Assembly: GCA_009746045.1 (NCBI GenBank)
Contig: RPFO01000080.1
Span: 8,493,628 to 8,555,627, forward strand
DNA from: Mesostigma viride
Taxonomy: Eukaryota; Streptophyta; Mesostigmatophyceae; Mesostigmatales; Mesostigmataceae
Direction: 5' to 3'
DNA length: 62,000 bases
Of the stretch, positions 29,111 through 40,639 are shown one piece after another. The position numbers were made by a program, and so were the translations under genes. The notes under the pieces are model-generated. The model saw only the letters and a program-made list of their open reading frames with translations. It did no database searches and was not told where the DNA came from. Positions within the stretch are counted from its first letter, which is position 1. Each line of letters begins with the position of its first letter.

Positions 29111-29982
29111 CCACAGCAGCAATGGCAACAGCAGCAACCCCGGACGCAGCAGCAACAACCCCAGACGAGACCACAATGGCTACCACCGGATCCAGAGCAG
29201 CGGGGAGACGAGAATGGAGATACCCTGCACTACCGCCAGCAGCAGCCAGTCACCGGGCGACCAACGCATCCTTGGGCAGGTCGGGGGCGGCCCCAGGGAC
29301 CTCCACCGGGTCCCCCGCACCGGGGCAGACGCAGGGTGTCCTTCGGCAGCACGTCCCTGTTACCCACGGCGTTATGGTATTCGGACGAGGAAGGGGAGGC
29401 CCCAGGGGCAGATGGCGAGTTCGATGACCTGGAAGGAACTAACGAGACGGACGAGGGAACTGTCACGCAGGGCCCGCCTGTTGGTACTCATAGACCTCGG
29501 ACCAGCCCAGGGGAGACCAGGAGCAGTGTCACCACCAGAGACGAGGAGACTCACACGCCAGTCCAGCGCCCGGCTTCTCAACCGCAGCGTCCACGGGTGC
29601 TTAACCAAAGCGCGGTCCCCTCGCCTGCGCCTGCTGGCAACTTCAGTTTCAGCAGGGTGGCATTGGATGACCCGGGATACGAACACCCCTCGTCCGTCCA
29701 GGTGCGGCGGACTCATGGTACGCCGCCCAGATCCAGCCCTCTCCCCCGGTCGCAGCCCCCCGACTTCGGCGATATCCCCCACGTAGACGTCGGTGGGCCT
29801 GTCACCGCCGCAGTAAAGGCCCCACCGATGCCCAATTTCAAGAATGTACCCAAGCTGCACGCGGACATGAAACCGCGCGAGGTAGAGGAATGGGGACGCA
29901 TGTGGCGACGACAGTATACCATCTGGCGCAATCATCACAACTGGCAGCTGGCCACCAGTGATCTGATTGATCTGGTGATTAA

Positions 29983-30945
29983 CCCCTAAACCGTCCTCGT
30001 GCCGATTTTTGACCACGAGTTTTACTCATGACTGGAATTCGGCATGAGTTTGTGCGCCCTGTAGAAATCTCGCGGGAAGGTTTTCGCGGGTAAAAATAGG
30101 ACCGTTGGAAAGGTCTAGATTCACTCTATCCGTAGCACTCTTGAAAGACTGTATCTGACCACCGGACCAGGGTGAAAACCCTGGTCAAAGCTGACAGGGT
30201 ACCCTAAACTGGTGACTCAAAATAGTCATAAGATATTTTGAGCATTATCTTGTGGGTCCCTGGGTGAAACAAGACATGGAAGTGCTTGGATGTAGTGCTT
30301 GGGTACACTTACAGTCCCCCCTGAAATACTAGGGTGAAATCCAAGGTATACGTGGTCCATCATGCATTGGTTGTGAAGTTTATACTCGCGACCCGCGCGC
30401 AGCTGTCTCCAAGCATATGCGGCAGTGGTTATGGTGAATATTGGTGGCACACAGGTTGAAATATGCGTTAACATGCATGTTTGCCAATATTCCATGCTTA
30501 CCTATCATGTCCAGGTTCAAAACTGCACTAGAATGCTTGTTCTAGCCCCCCCTAAACTGGTGACTCAAATGAGTCACCAGTTATTTTTAGCTCCATCTGG
30601 TGGGCCCCTGGGGCAGTTACAATTTTTAGTGCTAGTATCCCATCCTAACTAGTAAATCTATCTACAAAACCAACCCCAGGGGCAACTTATTGAGAAAAGT
30701 GGTCTATCATGCATTGTTAGTGGGTCACCGCGCACACTCACCGTACCCCCCTGAGGGGGGTGCTATTTATAGAGCAGGGGGGGCTAGTACTGGGACCACC
30801 CACTATACTCCCAGGTGGGCCCTCATATGGGGATGCTTGGTTCCCAGCATGGTCTAGAAATAATAATTAGGCTGAATGGGGGCACCTGTGGCGTACTATG
30901 AAACTGGTGACTCACCTTAGGCACGAGTGCGAGACGGTGGAGGGG
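29983..30945. mobile_element. TTAA-flanked non-autonomous DNA transposon in gag
   Basis: 963 bp flanked by TTAA at 29979-29982 and 30946-30949. Terminal inverted repeats are CCCCTAAACCGTC and, reversed, CCCCTCCACCGTC, with a further shared block ending ctcgtgcc. TTAA duplication with a CCC start is the piggyBac pattern. It has no transposase frame. The interior holds two diverged copies of a roughly 350-bp block, with aactggtgactca at about 30196, 30555 and 30902, and a perfect 13-bp hairpin at 30555-30582. Confidence 0.85.
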
Positions 30946-31860
30946 TTAACTCCTGTATGGACCCCTCGGTGATAAGCATCTTGAACTGTGAGAGCATCGC
31001 GTCCCAGTCATACCCGCAAACCTTGGCGGAACTGATGGACCGCGTGCGTCGCAAGCTGGTGCCCCCAGATGCTACACTCCACGAGCGGATGGCCTTCAGC
31101 AAGCTGCGCCAGGGGACCACCCCATATCGCGAGTTTCTGTCTAAGTTCGAGTCCAGCGCCGCCTACCTGGCTGACATGACCTGGTACGAGTACAAGAGCA
31201 GGTTCATCGAGGCACTCTGTCCTGAGCTGCAGGATGAGGTATTCAAGCACTATGCCGATGTCCCTTGGGAAGAGTGGGACATCTTGAATATCCAGAGGTA
31301 TCTCCTACAGGTGGCCGACGTAGTGGCTCGCGGGCGTGCCCCATCAGTGCGCCGTTTCTTCAGACCTACTCCCCCGCGACGGGTGAACCAGATGTACTCC
31401 ACTGATTTCGCCGGCGAGGAGGAGGACGAGTACCTCGACGACCCTGACGAGGGCTACACTGACCTGGCGTCAACGCGATCGACGCTAGCAAGGCGCGCTG
31501 CTTCATGTGCAGCGAGGTGGGGCACCTCAAGCGCGACTGCCCCAAGCTCCGGGGCAAGAACGCCAGTCGTGGGACAGGAGAGGGACACCCAGTGTTCGTT
31601 TCTCCGGCCCGGCCTTCGGCAGCCGCCCCGACTCCTCCGGTCCTCGGGATCGACCCCGCAACGCGGGTGAGCGTGCGGCTCGCCTGCAGCACGCCAGACA
31701 GGCCCGACGCAGTACCAGCAGCCGCGACCACCCGCGACCAGCTCTACCAAGGGTGTGTTGCGTGCGGTCAACGAGATGGAGGCGCGGCGACAGTCCTCCT
31801 CTTCCGGCCAAACGCAGGCAGTGGCTGGCTACGAGTACGACGATGAGGAGGGGGGGCTGA

Positions 31861-34800
31861 CGAAGAGGAGGAGGGGGGGAAGAGGGCGGGTGGTCGGGCG
31901 AGGCGGCCTCCCGTCCCACCGCTCCTCGGGAGTAGTAGCCCTGCCCATGGGCTTGGGTCCCGGGGTAGGGGATAGGATAGAAAAATCAGATGGTAGCCCA
32001 GACGCGGAGTCAACTAGAGTAGAGGTAGATGTTAATAACGTGGCCGCAGACGCGCCCTCCCAACCGGCGGCGCGTGCATCTCAGGGAGATTCGCGGCATC
32101 TGTTTCTTTTCAGCGGAGGGTTATTGGTCCCTCCCACCGTCCTTGATCCGTATTTGAAGGAGAAAACGATCATGGACGTGAAGTTCCTGGTCGACACCGG
32201 CGCCTCCACGTCCTTCATCAACGAGGCCCTGGTGCGTCGGCTGGGCCTGGTACCCCGGCCTCACACCACGGCAGTCTATGTCACCTACTCAGACGGTCGG
32301 CGACACCAATCGCCGGGCCTAGCAGACATCAAGGGTGTGCTGCAGGGCACGCCGGTGGACCTGGTGGCGACTATTGCGCCGCTGGGCGCTGCCGACATCA
32401 TCATTGGCGTGGACTGGCTGGACAAGCAGGATGTGGACATCAGTGTGCGCCGGCGGGTAGTTTGGTTTCCGGATGGTTCATTCTGGTGCCCTGACAGCGA
32501 GTATAGGGCACAGGCCGCGGAGGTCCATAACATTACACACGAGCGCTCGGCGGACGGGCCTCGACCAGCGTCCCAGATCCTGATGAGCAGCAAGACGCTG
32601 GCGCGCCAGCTTCGGAAGGGCAAGGAGTACGCGATGTATCGCATAGACCTGGATAGCACTCAGGCTCTGCTTAACGAGATCGGTGCCGGATTCACACCGG
32701 ATGAGCTGGCGCGGTTCAATGCCGTCCTGGAGAAGCGCACTACCCTTTTTGCGGATCGCACCCCCCAGTTCCCTCCCAATCGATCGGTGTTGCATCGTGT
32801 CCAGCTCCAGGAGGGTTCCGGTCCTACCGTGTCTCCCATGTACCGCATGGGCCCAGTCGAGCTGGTGGAGCTCAAGAAGATCCTCATTTCACTGCTCGAC
32901 GCGGGCTCATTGAACCCAGCAACAGCCCCTTCTCAGCGGGCGTGCTGCTCGTTCCCAAGCCAGGAGGCAAGTGGCGTCTGGTGACGGATTACCGGAAGCT
33001 GAACGCCATCACCGTCAAGTCCCGGTATCCTACCGCGGATCGACGACATCTTCAACCGTGTCCAGGGGGCCACGTGTTTCACCGTCATCGACTGTGCGGA
33101 CGGGTTTTGGCAGCTGCGCATCGCGCCAGAAGACTGCCACAAGACCGCGTTCGCTACGCCCTTCGGTCACTATCAGTTTCGGGTGGCGGCAATGGGGCTG
33201 TGCAATTCGCCGGCGTCCTTCCAGATGCTGATGAATGATATCCTCCGTCCGGTGATGGGCACAGCCCACTTGCCGCAGGTCTCCCAGGACCTGGCGGACC
33301 CGCAGAAGGGGGCGCGCCCGCCCTGGACCTACAAGCGCACGTGCGCGCTGGCGTATCTGGACGACATCCTGGTGTACTCCAAGACGTTCGAGGAGCACCT
33401 AGAGGATGTGGACGCCGTGCTGCAGATCATGGAGGATGAGCACCTTTCGGCGCGGAAAGCCAAGGTGCGCGCCGGCCGCTGCGTGCCGTTTCTGGGCCAT
33501 ACCTTGTCCGCAGACGGCATCGCGACCGACCCGAGAAGATCGAGTCCGTCCAGCAATGGCCTGTCCCTACGGACGTGAAGGGGGTGCGCAGCTTCCTGGG
33601 ATTGGCATCTTACTACCGACGGTTCATCCCGCGGTTTGCCACCATCGCCGCCCGATCAACGCTCTTCTCAAGAAGGGTACCCCGTTCCTCTGGGCTGAGC
33701 AGTGCCAACAGGCTTTTGAGGCGCTTAAGCGCCACCTCACCACAGCACCAGTCCTTATCCTGCCGGACCCGGCCCTTCCTTTCGTCGTGGCTACGGACGC
33801 CAGCAAGGTGGCCATCGGGGGTGTCCTCTGCAGGACCAAGGCAAGGGTCTTCAGCCCATCGAGTATATCTCACGCACAATGATTCCGGCGGAGCGGAATT
33901 ACCCAGTGCATCAGCAGGAGCTTCTGGCAGTAGTCTACAGCTGCCACACGTGGCGTCATCATCTTCTGGGGGCCCAGTTTTCGGTGGCCATTAGTGAGCA
34001 GGGGGATCTCGACCCCCACCGCCTGGTGATCCACACCGACCACCGGCCGCTCACCCACCTCCTGGTGCAGCCCAACCTGACGCCCCGCCAAGCGCGGTGG
34101 ATGGAGTACTTGTCACAGTTTGCGCCATTCAAGATCCAATACGTCAAGGGCGCGGACAACGTGGTGCCAGACGCCCTTTCGCGACGGGCGGACTATTGGT
34201 TCTACGAGGACATGGATGTGCTTCATACCACTTGCGTACCAGTGGCCGCCCCGGGGACCGCCTACGGCGCGGAGCCACGGTCTCCCCGGGCCCGCCACCT
34301 GTTTCATCTGGGACACACCACCAGTGATGACTTGTCACCTCTCTTGGAGGAGACGAGTGCCCACGAGGACGTGGACCCCCGGGGAGGGGGAGGGATCGCA
34401 TATGCGCATGCCCCTTAGCCATGTGGTGCCGCCCCAGGGAATTTTTCAGCTTCAGCCGATCGGCCCGCCCACAGTCTTCTCCGAATTCGTCAACCAGGCG
34501 AGTGCGGAGACAGAACCGGCCGCGGACGCGTTCACAGTCACGTCGGACCTGGAGACGATGATCAGTCGTTTCACGGTCACGGAGGAAGCGGCGCTTGAAG
34601 CCATCCGGGCGCATCCCCAGCAGATGGGTGCCTACCCTTGCAAGTTCCAGGATGGACGCCTGTTCGTGAGTATCCAGCCGGAGGAATGGCGGCTGTATGT
34701 CCCGGAGCTTTGTAGGCCGCCTTGCTTCACGAGCTCCACGATTCGCTTCTAGGCGGACATCAAGGAAGCCACCGTCTTTATCCTCGGGCCCGCAAACATT

Positions 34801-36061
34801 TCTACTGGCCAGGGATGAAGGAGTATATTGAGACATATGTGCGCCAGTGCCCCTCGTGCCAGATCATGAAGTCCAGGAACACGGGCTCGCAAGCCGTCCC
34901 CAAGACGTTACCTGATCCGATGGGTCCTTGGGATTCTATCATGATGGACTTCATCGGCCCGTTCAAGAAGGCGAAGAGCGGCAACAGCATGGTCTGGTGT
35001 TCGTGGACCGCCTGACGCGCATGTGTCACTTGGCCCCGTGTCCGGCCGACCTCACTGCGGAGGAGTGCGCCAAGATATACCTGACGCACGTGTTCCGGTT
35101 CCATGGGCTCAGCCGACAGTTCATCTCCGACCGCGACAAGCTCTTCACGGCCAAATTCTGGCAGGAGTTCTTCGAACGGCTGGGCACCAAGGTGTCGCTG
35201 GGCACGGCCTACCACAGTTCGTCGTCACATCTGGTGGAGCGGTTGAACCGCACAGTGCAGGAGACCATGCGACACTACACCGACGCGGTGGGCAGCAATT
35301 GGGAGGAACTTCTGGGCTTGGTGGAGTTCTCCCTGAACAATGCTCCCCAGGCCGCCCACGGATTTACCCCCTTTTTCCTCAACTCTGGCAGGCACCCTCT
35401 CACGCCTCCCGACCTGCTTATGAGCCCCGAACGGGGAGAGGATCAGGTCAAGCTGGACACACGCCAGGGGGTTGATCGCTTGCTGCAGCGGATGCACCAG
35501 GCTCATAACAGTGCAGTCCAGGGCTACCGCGCCGCGACCGAGCGGTATCTGGAGAGGACAGCCGGCAAGCGGGATAACCGGGCGCCGTCCATTGAGGTGG
35601 GCGATTGGGTCCTGGTGGAGGGCCCACAGATCGGACGATTCTCACACAAGGTGGAGAAGGAGCTGAAGACTAAGCTTCGTCCCATGTTCCTGGGCCCCTA
35701 CAAGGTTCTCACCAAGTTTGACGACGTCATGTTCCAGGTGGACGTCCCGGTGTCATGGAACCTCACGTCCAACCGTTTCCATCGTGACCAGCTCAAGTTG
35801 TACCACCAGAACACCATTCAGGGTAGGGTCAATCCCCCGGCCCCGTTGGAGTTCAATCCGGACACAGGGGAACAGGAGGATGAGGTGGCTGCGATCGTGG
35901 GACACCGAGATGTCAAACGAGGTCGGGGGACCCAGCGACAGTACCGTGTGCGATGGCGATTCGCGCAGCATGAGTCGGAGGACTCCTGGCGCACCCCTAC
36001 TGAGTTAGCGGGTTGCGCCCGCTTACTGGAAGCATACAAGAAGACACACCAGTTGCATTAA
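31861..36061 (+). pseudogene. pol: Ty3-2 Pol, multiply frameshifted
   Basis: All Pol domains are present but spread over frames. Protease FLVDTGASTSFI is near 32187. RT has [21 protein letters not shown] near 32955 and YLDDILVYS near 33355. RNase H has [15 protein letters not shown] near 33785 and HTDHRPLTHLL near 34035. The integrase zinc finger starts at HELHDSLLGGHQ (34725) with CPSC near 34850, then MMDFIGPFKK, SDRDKLF and SHLVERLNRT. The chromodomain ends at 36061. Breaks near 32905, 33045, 33528, 33650, 33830, 34715 and 34995 each look like loss of one or two bases when compared with Ty3-1. I see no nonsense substitutions. Confidence 0.9.
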
Positions 36062-36142
36062 TAGGCGGTATAACGGTGTACGGTGTAGGGTGAGAGTGAG
36101 GTGTGAACCGGGTATCAGGTACACGCCGACTAACGCCTTGGC

Positions 36143-38630
36143 TTGTGGTGTGTGGGCCGTGCAGGGGGACGCCGCGGAGGCGCTTCCCGAGGCCAGACTT
36201 CTGCCAGCGCCGCGGAGGCCGTAGAGGCAGGGATCCGGGTAGTAGACGGGGAGTCGAGTGAGGAAGATCTGGTGGATATGGACACGACAGATTACCCGGA
36301 GGCCCCTCTACCAGAACAGGTTGACAGGATGCAGACAGCTCGCGGAGAGCCTGCAGTCCGAAGGGGCGTTTCAAGGGCCGGGGGCTCGGGGGTGGTGGCC
36401 GGCACGAGACGTCGTCCAGACCCGAAGCTCCGGACGCGCGCGCGCTGCAGCTAGTGAAGGAGCTGAATGAGGAGACATTAACCCCCGGTGTTCGTGCGCG
36501 ACTATGGTCGGGCGGGTGACTTGGTGGAGCGGCGTCGTCGGCGCCGTAACCAGATGCCGTCAGATCTCCGCGCCGATTCCATTCTGGCGCGGGTCGGCCC
36601 CGCTAAGCTGGAGGATTTTCGATGGTTCGTGCGGAGAAATGTGGGGTTCAAGATCGAGACCCGCACCGCCGAGCGCGACGGCGTGGTGGTCGGTATCGAC
36701 TGGGAAACCCATGAGCGGGAGTGCCTGTGTCATGCGTGCGTGAACACGCTGGATGCAGGTCTGGTTTTCCACGGCTGTTGCTCCTCCTAATTCCACCCGA
36801 GGTGCGGAAGCATCTGGAGAACTACTTTCCTCGATACCTCCCGTTGAAGGGGCGTTGCGGGGCGAGAAGTGTATGCGCGCGGGTCAGTACTCGTTACGGC
36901 AGGCCCTGGATCGCATCGTGGCGATGGACGACGAGGACCAGGATGATGGGAGCGAGGGTGACGACTCCGACTCTGATGACTACCCTCCCCGTCCTCTTCC
37001 TCGTCCCCCTTCAAGGGATCCACCTTCTGGGGGCTCCTTGGAGGGCGGCGCAGGACATCGTCCTGTGACGCGTTTCGAGGCGCCACCGCCGGCGATGGGC
37101 TGGGGGCGCCCCTCTGGGCGAGGGTCTCGCCCGCGGTCCACGGGTTGGGGCGGAGGCAGCCAACCAGAGCTCGGCGTGCTCCAGACCGGCCTGCACGTCG
37201 GCGCTCGCCCTCACCGTCATCGCGCTCGCGTTCCCGTTCGGACTCGGGAACGGAGGTACGCCCTGCTCGCCGAGCGTCACCACCACCTCGTCGCCCGGCG
37301 GATCGGCACTGGGAGCGCACGTGGGGGTCGGCGGTGGAATTGGAGCGAGAGTCTCGGCGACCGCGGTCGGATACGACGGGAGCTGCTCCGGCTAGGACAG
37401 AACAGCCGGCCGGGGGCGAGCCCCCGGTTGTGGCCCCCTTAGATCCTCCGACGGATGCGGGCCAGGAGGAGCCTACCTTCCTTGTCTCCTTGGAACCACC
37501 GGAGCCTACCTTTTGGTCTCCCTGGATCCACGTCCCCGGCCTGCACCAGCCGGCTCATCAATGCCACGTCCTGCGGAGGGACACATCCGTCCCACTTCGT
37601 CGGGTCGACACTCGCACCCTTCCGCGGAGGAACCGTGCCTACACCCCTGGCAGAGACGCGACCTCGGGCCGCGAGGATCCCAGCGGAACGGGCATTCTGG
37701 TACCAGCGGAGCCCGTGATGCGTTTGGAAGCGCTCGTAGCTGCGGTACAATCAGGACAGGACCTGATACAGCGCCTGATGGTCCAGCACGGTCGTCAAGG
37801 CGATCATTCTGCTGCCACCTCAGTGGGCTATGATGCGGCCTCCAGAGCTCCTGGGTCATCTCACGAGGAGTGGTCATTGGGGACTTCATACGGCCGGTAC
37901 CGGGCAGAGTGGTGCGACATGGTGGGCCAGGACCGCGCACGGAGAAGCTTGTGTGACATTCGAGGGGCCTCCGGCTTTTCAGGTTCCCCCGGGTACGCAC
38001 CTACCTGCTCCTCTGGTGTTTCGCGCGGGTCCTTGGTTCGCTGTGGATCGCGGGGCTTACTGGGAACAGGTAGAGATCACCTTTCTGCCCCAGGTTCCCC
38101 TGCCCCTGCCGCAACCCGACGACCCTCGTTTCCCCGCTGCGGTGGGGCATGTTGTGCGATTCGGGTCCGAAGACTGGTGGGATTGGCGCTATCAGGTCGA
38201 TGGGGTGAAGCACGTGGTGACGCCTCCCAAGGTGGCTCCAGCGGAGGGGAGTGCCTTTCTTAATCTGGTGGCGCCCGATATTGTAGGGGCCCGGACGGTG
38301 TCGATCAACGATGATCACGTGCGTATGGAGGTTTTCCTGATGGGGGTGCACTTTGTTCGCGAGCACCGGTGTGGGGTGGTGGATCGGTCGGCGTTGACGC
38401 TCATGTTCACCCATCCCCAGTACCTTGCTGGGTTCCTGTCTCTGTGGCCCCGAGGGTCGTGGGTGGAGCTGTCCCGGCTGGGTCGACAGAAGGTGTCCCC
38501 CTACCAGGTGGCTTTTGAGGTTGACCTGTGTTCGCACCCTGGGGTGATGACTTCACAGATGACCCACGCGGGGCGTAGGGCCTTCACTGAAGTCCTGTCG
38601 CAGCGACGTGCCACTAGCGGCGGACGCTAG
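36143..38630 (+). pseudogene. Ty3-2 ORF3 homologue, frameshifted
   Basis: Segments in different frames align with Ty3-1 ORF3. The N-terminal block (about 36490-36780) has RDYGRAGDLVERRRRRR, VGFKIETRTAERDGVVVG and a CLCHAC motif matching CACNRC. Next comes AGQYSLRQALDRIV near 36890, an acidic run, and an Arg/Ser/Pro-rich middle with poor conservation. The C-terminal block at 37830-38630 is open and has VFRAGPW, DRGAYWEQVEI, REHRCGVVDRSAL and FLSLWPRGSWVELSRLGR. It ends at 38630, about 220 bp before the 3' LTR. Function unknown. Confidence 0.85.
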
Positions 38631-38813
38631 AGTGGTTAGAATAGTTTTCGTGACGGATAGCGGATTGATCCAGTCACCATCATTGTCTTACTACTACGTC
38701 AGAGTTGGTCCTGTGTATCAACTTCTAGAGGAACTGGCATTACTAACCTGCGGGTGAACCGAGGTTGGGACATAGTACTCTTATAGTAGTGTTGTTTTCC
38801 AATCTCACTTGTA

Positions 38814-38848
38814 CGGTAGGGACTACCGACCCCCATGGGGGGGAGGAG
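38814..38848 (+). promoter_or_regulatory. Ty3-2 hairpin and polypurine tract
   Basis: cggtag-gga-ctaccg (38814-38828) is followed by gggggggaggag (38837-38848), which abuts the 3' LTR. Same arrangement as Ty3-1 at 8865-8901. Confidence 0.85.
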
Positions 38849-39431
38849 TGTTACGTCCCTGCCCTTTTGGCCGGACGTAACAATGGAATAAATTACTAAG
38901 GCTGTTTGGTCTATTGGACTTGGGTTTTACGGACCTTGGCTATTGTGTGAATTGGACTAGTTATTTTGGTCCTAGGTTGTCCTTTTAGGGGCCGGCGCTG
39001 TGGCGCCGCGCCGGTTCTGAGTCTGTCAGTGGTTCTAGGCGTGGATCCTATAGTTGAGGGTCGATGTCGGCCCGGATCCTACGTGGAATGAGTGACTCGG
39101 ATTGTTCTAGGAAATTGGCGTGTATCTGCGCCGCAACCAACCTAGGTTAAATTGGTCCAAGGACGAGAGTCTCGTCCTCTTGGTTTAATGAATGATAAGT
39201 GCGAATACGCCTACACATTGAGCCCGGGGCATTATCCATTTGTAATCGGTATTGCTAGCCATTATAAGTGTGAACTAATTAGCTTGGCATTAAGCCGTGA
39301 TGCCAGATATCTCACGACTCACGTCGTGAAGCGCAACCTACTTTAGGCTATCTTGAATTATTCCTAATTCCGGCAAGGAGGGTCTTTTGCTACGTAGCTC
39401 AGGCTAGGTGAGTCTGGGCAGGGACGTAACA
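38849..39431 (+). repeat. Ty3-2 3' LTR
   Basis: 583 bp. Compared with the 5' LTR it shows tattggac for tattgaac, one A lost (ttctagg for ttctaagg) and two bases lost near the cacgtc words. Palindrome at 39160-39178. Confidence 0.96.
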
Positions 39432-39468
39432 CTTAGAATGTATTTAAAGCCATATGCCCCTTCTCAGG

Positions 39469-40304
39469 CCGCTTCAAGCTGCTCGGCAGTTGGCTTCTCG
39501 ACTGCAAGGACGCCATGACGACACGGATCGGCATGGCGTGGGCGCACCTCCATGACCACCGCCGCTGGTGGAGCAACCCCGCCCTACCCCGGATCGTCAA
39601 GCGTGACCTCTTCAAGGTCGTCATTCTGACGATCCTGACCTACGGCGCCGAGACGTGGACACTGACGCAGGAGCTGGAGCAACGACTCGACGGCGCCGTC
39701 ACCAAGATGCTGCGCCAGGCCCTTAACATCCCCCTTGGTTTGCACATTAGTAATGAGGACTTGTACACTGATTTGCCCTATGTTTCCCACATTATTAGGC
39801 ACAGGCGCCTGGGCCTAGCCGGGCACCTGGCCCGCACAGATCAGGTAGATACATCAGATAGACTAGCTGGCACCAAGCCCGCCCAGCCTGGCCGATATGT
39901 CCTCACCTGGCGTGCCCCCGGCCGCGCGCGGCAGGGCCGCCACCCGTGGACTTTTCGTGATAGACTCGGCATGGACATGTGCTACACTAGACGTGACGGG
40001 CTCACCCCCGGGCAGCCTCTGGTTTGTCTGTAATATGGAGGCAGATGGTGCGCAAGGATAGATGGCAAGTAGTGATGAAGGAGACCACCCCCAAGCCTGT
40101 GGGAGCTCCGCGTGTGACCAAGTATGGCATTCATAGCGATTCGGGCCGCGGTGCCCACACCCCTGTAACTAGGACCTAGATAGCTTATACCATCCATATT
40201 CCAGCCCATGTTCCCCTCCCACTGAGGACTTATGCTCACGTGACGCAGTCACGTGTCTATTAATAAATTAATTCATTAATTAATTAATTAATTAATTAAT
40301 TATT
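39469..40304 (+). mobile_element. LINE J, 5'-truncated, with target duplication
   Basis: Inserted in the 3' UTR of LINE B. The target copies are atgccccttctcagg (39454-39468) and atgccccttctctgg (40305-40319). A continuous frame to 40033 encodes the RT C-terminus: KLLGSWLLDCKDAMTTRIGM, LFKVVILTILTYGAETWTLT, LDGAVTKMLRQALNIPLG, a HLARTDQVDTSD block and GRYVLTW. A 3' UTR of about 225 bp and a (TTAA)n tail follow at 40258-40300. The catalytic box is missing. Confidence 0.85.
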
Positions 40305-40639
40305 ATGCCCCTTCTCTGGGATATGTGCTACATTTACTCCCAACGGAGTTATGTTCCTAATTAATGGGCAAAGCATAACTCAAAATTGTTACAGCTATTG
40401 CAAGGGCTGGTGAGGGCCCATCACGTAGGCATACATGGCCACGTCACTAAGCTTTTCTAGTCTACACTACTGCTGTATAATCCCTAGGCTGGGGTGGCTG
40501 GGGTGGCAGGGGTCGCCTGCCAGGGCTTGTGGGCGACGTAGATGTCCGCCCCCCTCCAGTAGACCGGCTTCTGCCCTGCCGTCTGTCGGAGCTGGAGGTA
40601 GGTCGGCCATAGCTCCCGTCGCAATTGTTGCTGCGTCAA

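Larger units (their letters stand above)
28682..31860 (+). pseudogene. gag: Ty3-2 Gag, interrupted
   Basis: ATG at 28682 (MPTRSQTRNARDTEE). A long glutamine tract encoded by CAG/CAA runs over 28981-29110. The capsid-like domain starts near 29820 and is broken after WQLATSDLIDLVI by the 963-bp insert at 29983-30945. It resumes with CMDPSVISILNCES at about 30955. The zinc knuckle CFMCSEVGHLKRDC (31499-31540) is in another frame, shifted near 31465. The acidic C-terminus (EYDDEEGG) is in the same frame as pol. Removing the insert and one TTAA makes the capsid frame continuous. Confidence 0.85.
26875..39431 (+). mobile_element. Ty3/gypsy chromodomain retrotransposon Ty3-2, frameshifted
   Basis: 12,557 bp on the plus strand. 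The LTRs are 26875-27460 (586 bp) and 38849-39431 (583 bp). They differ by one substitution and two small indels. The target duplication cttag lies at 26870-26874 and 39432-39436. It has the same gene order as Ty3-1, but every gene is frameshifted and gag holds a 963-bp DNA element. Without that insert and one TTAA the length is about 11.6 kb, very close to Ty3-1. Confidence 0.95.
24957..40368 (+). mobile_element. ORF1-only LINE 'B', split by Ty3-2 and by LINE J
   Basis: Starts with the shared 5' UTR, carries a decayed ORF1 (25109-26516) and then a 3' UTR to 26874. Ty3-2 interrupts it there. The 3' UTR resumes at 39437 with aatgtatttaaagccatatg, is cut again by LINE J at 39469, and ends at 40305-40368 with atgccccttctctgg, cccaacggagttatgttcct and aattaa. 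There is no ORF2 between ORF1 and the tail. Confidence 0.8.
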
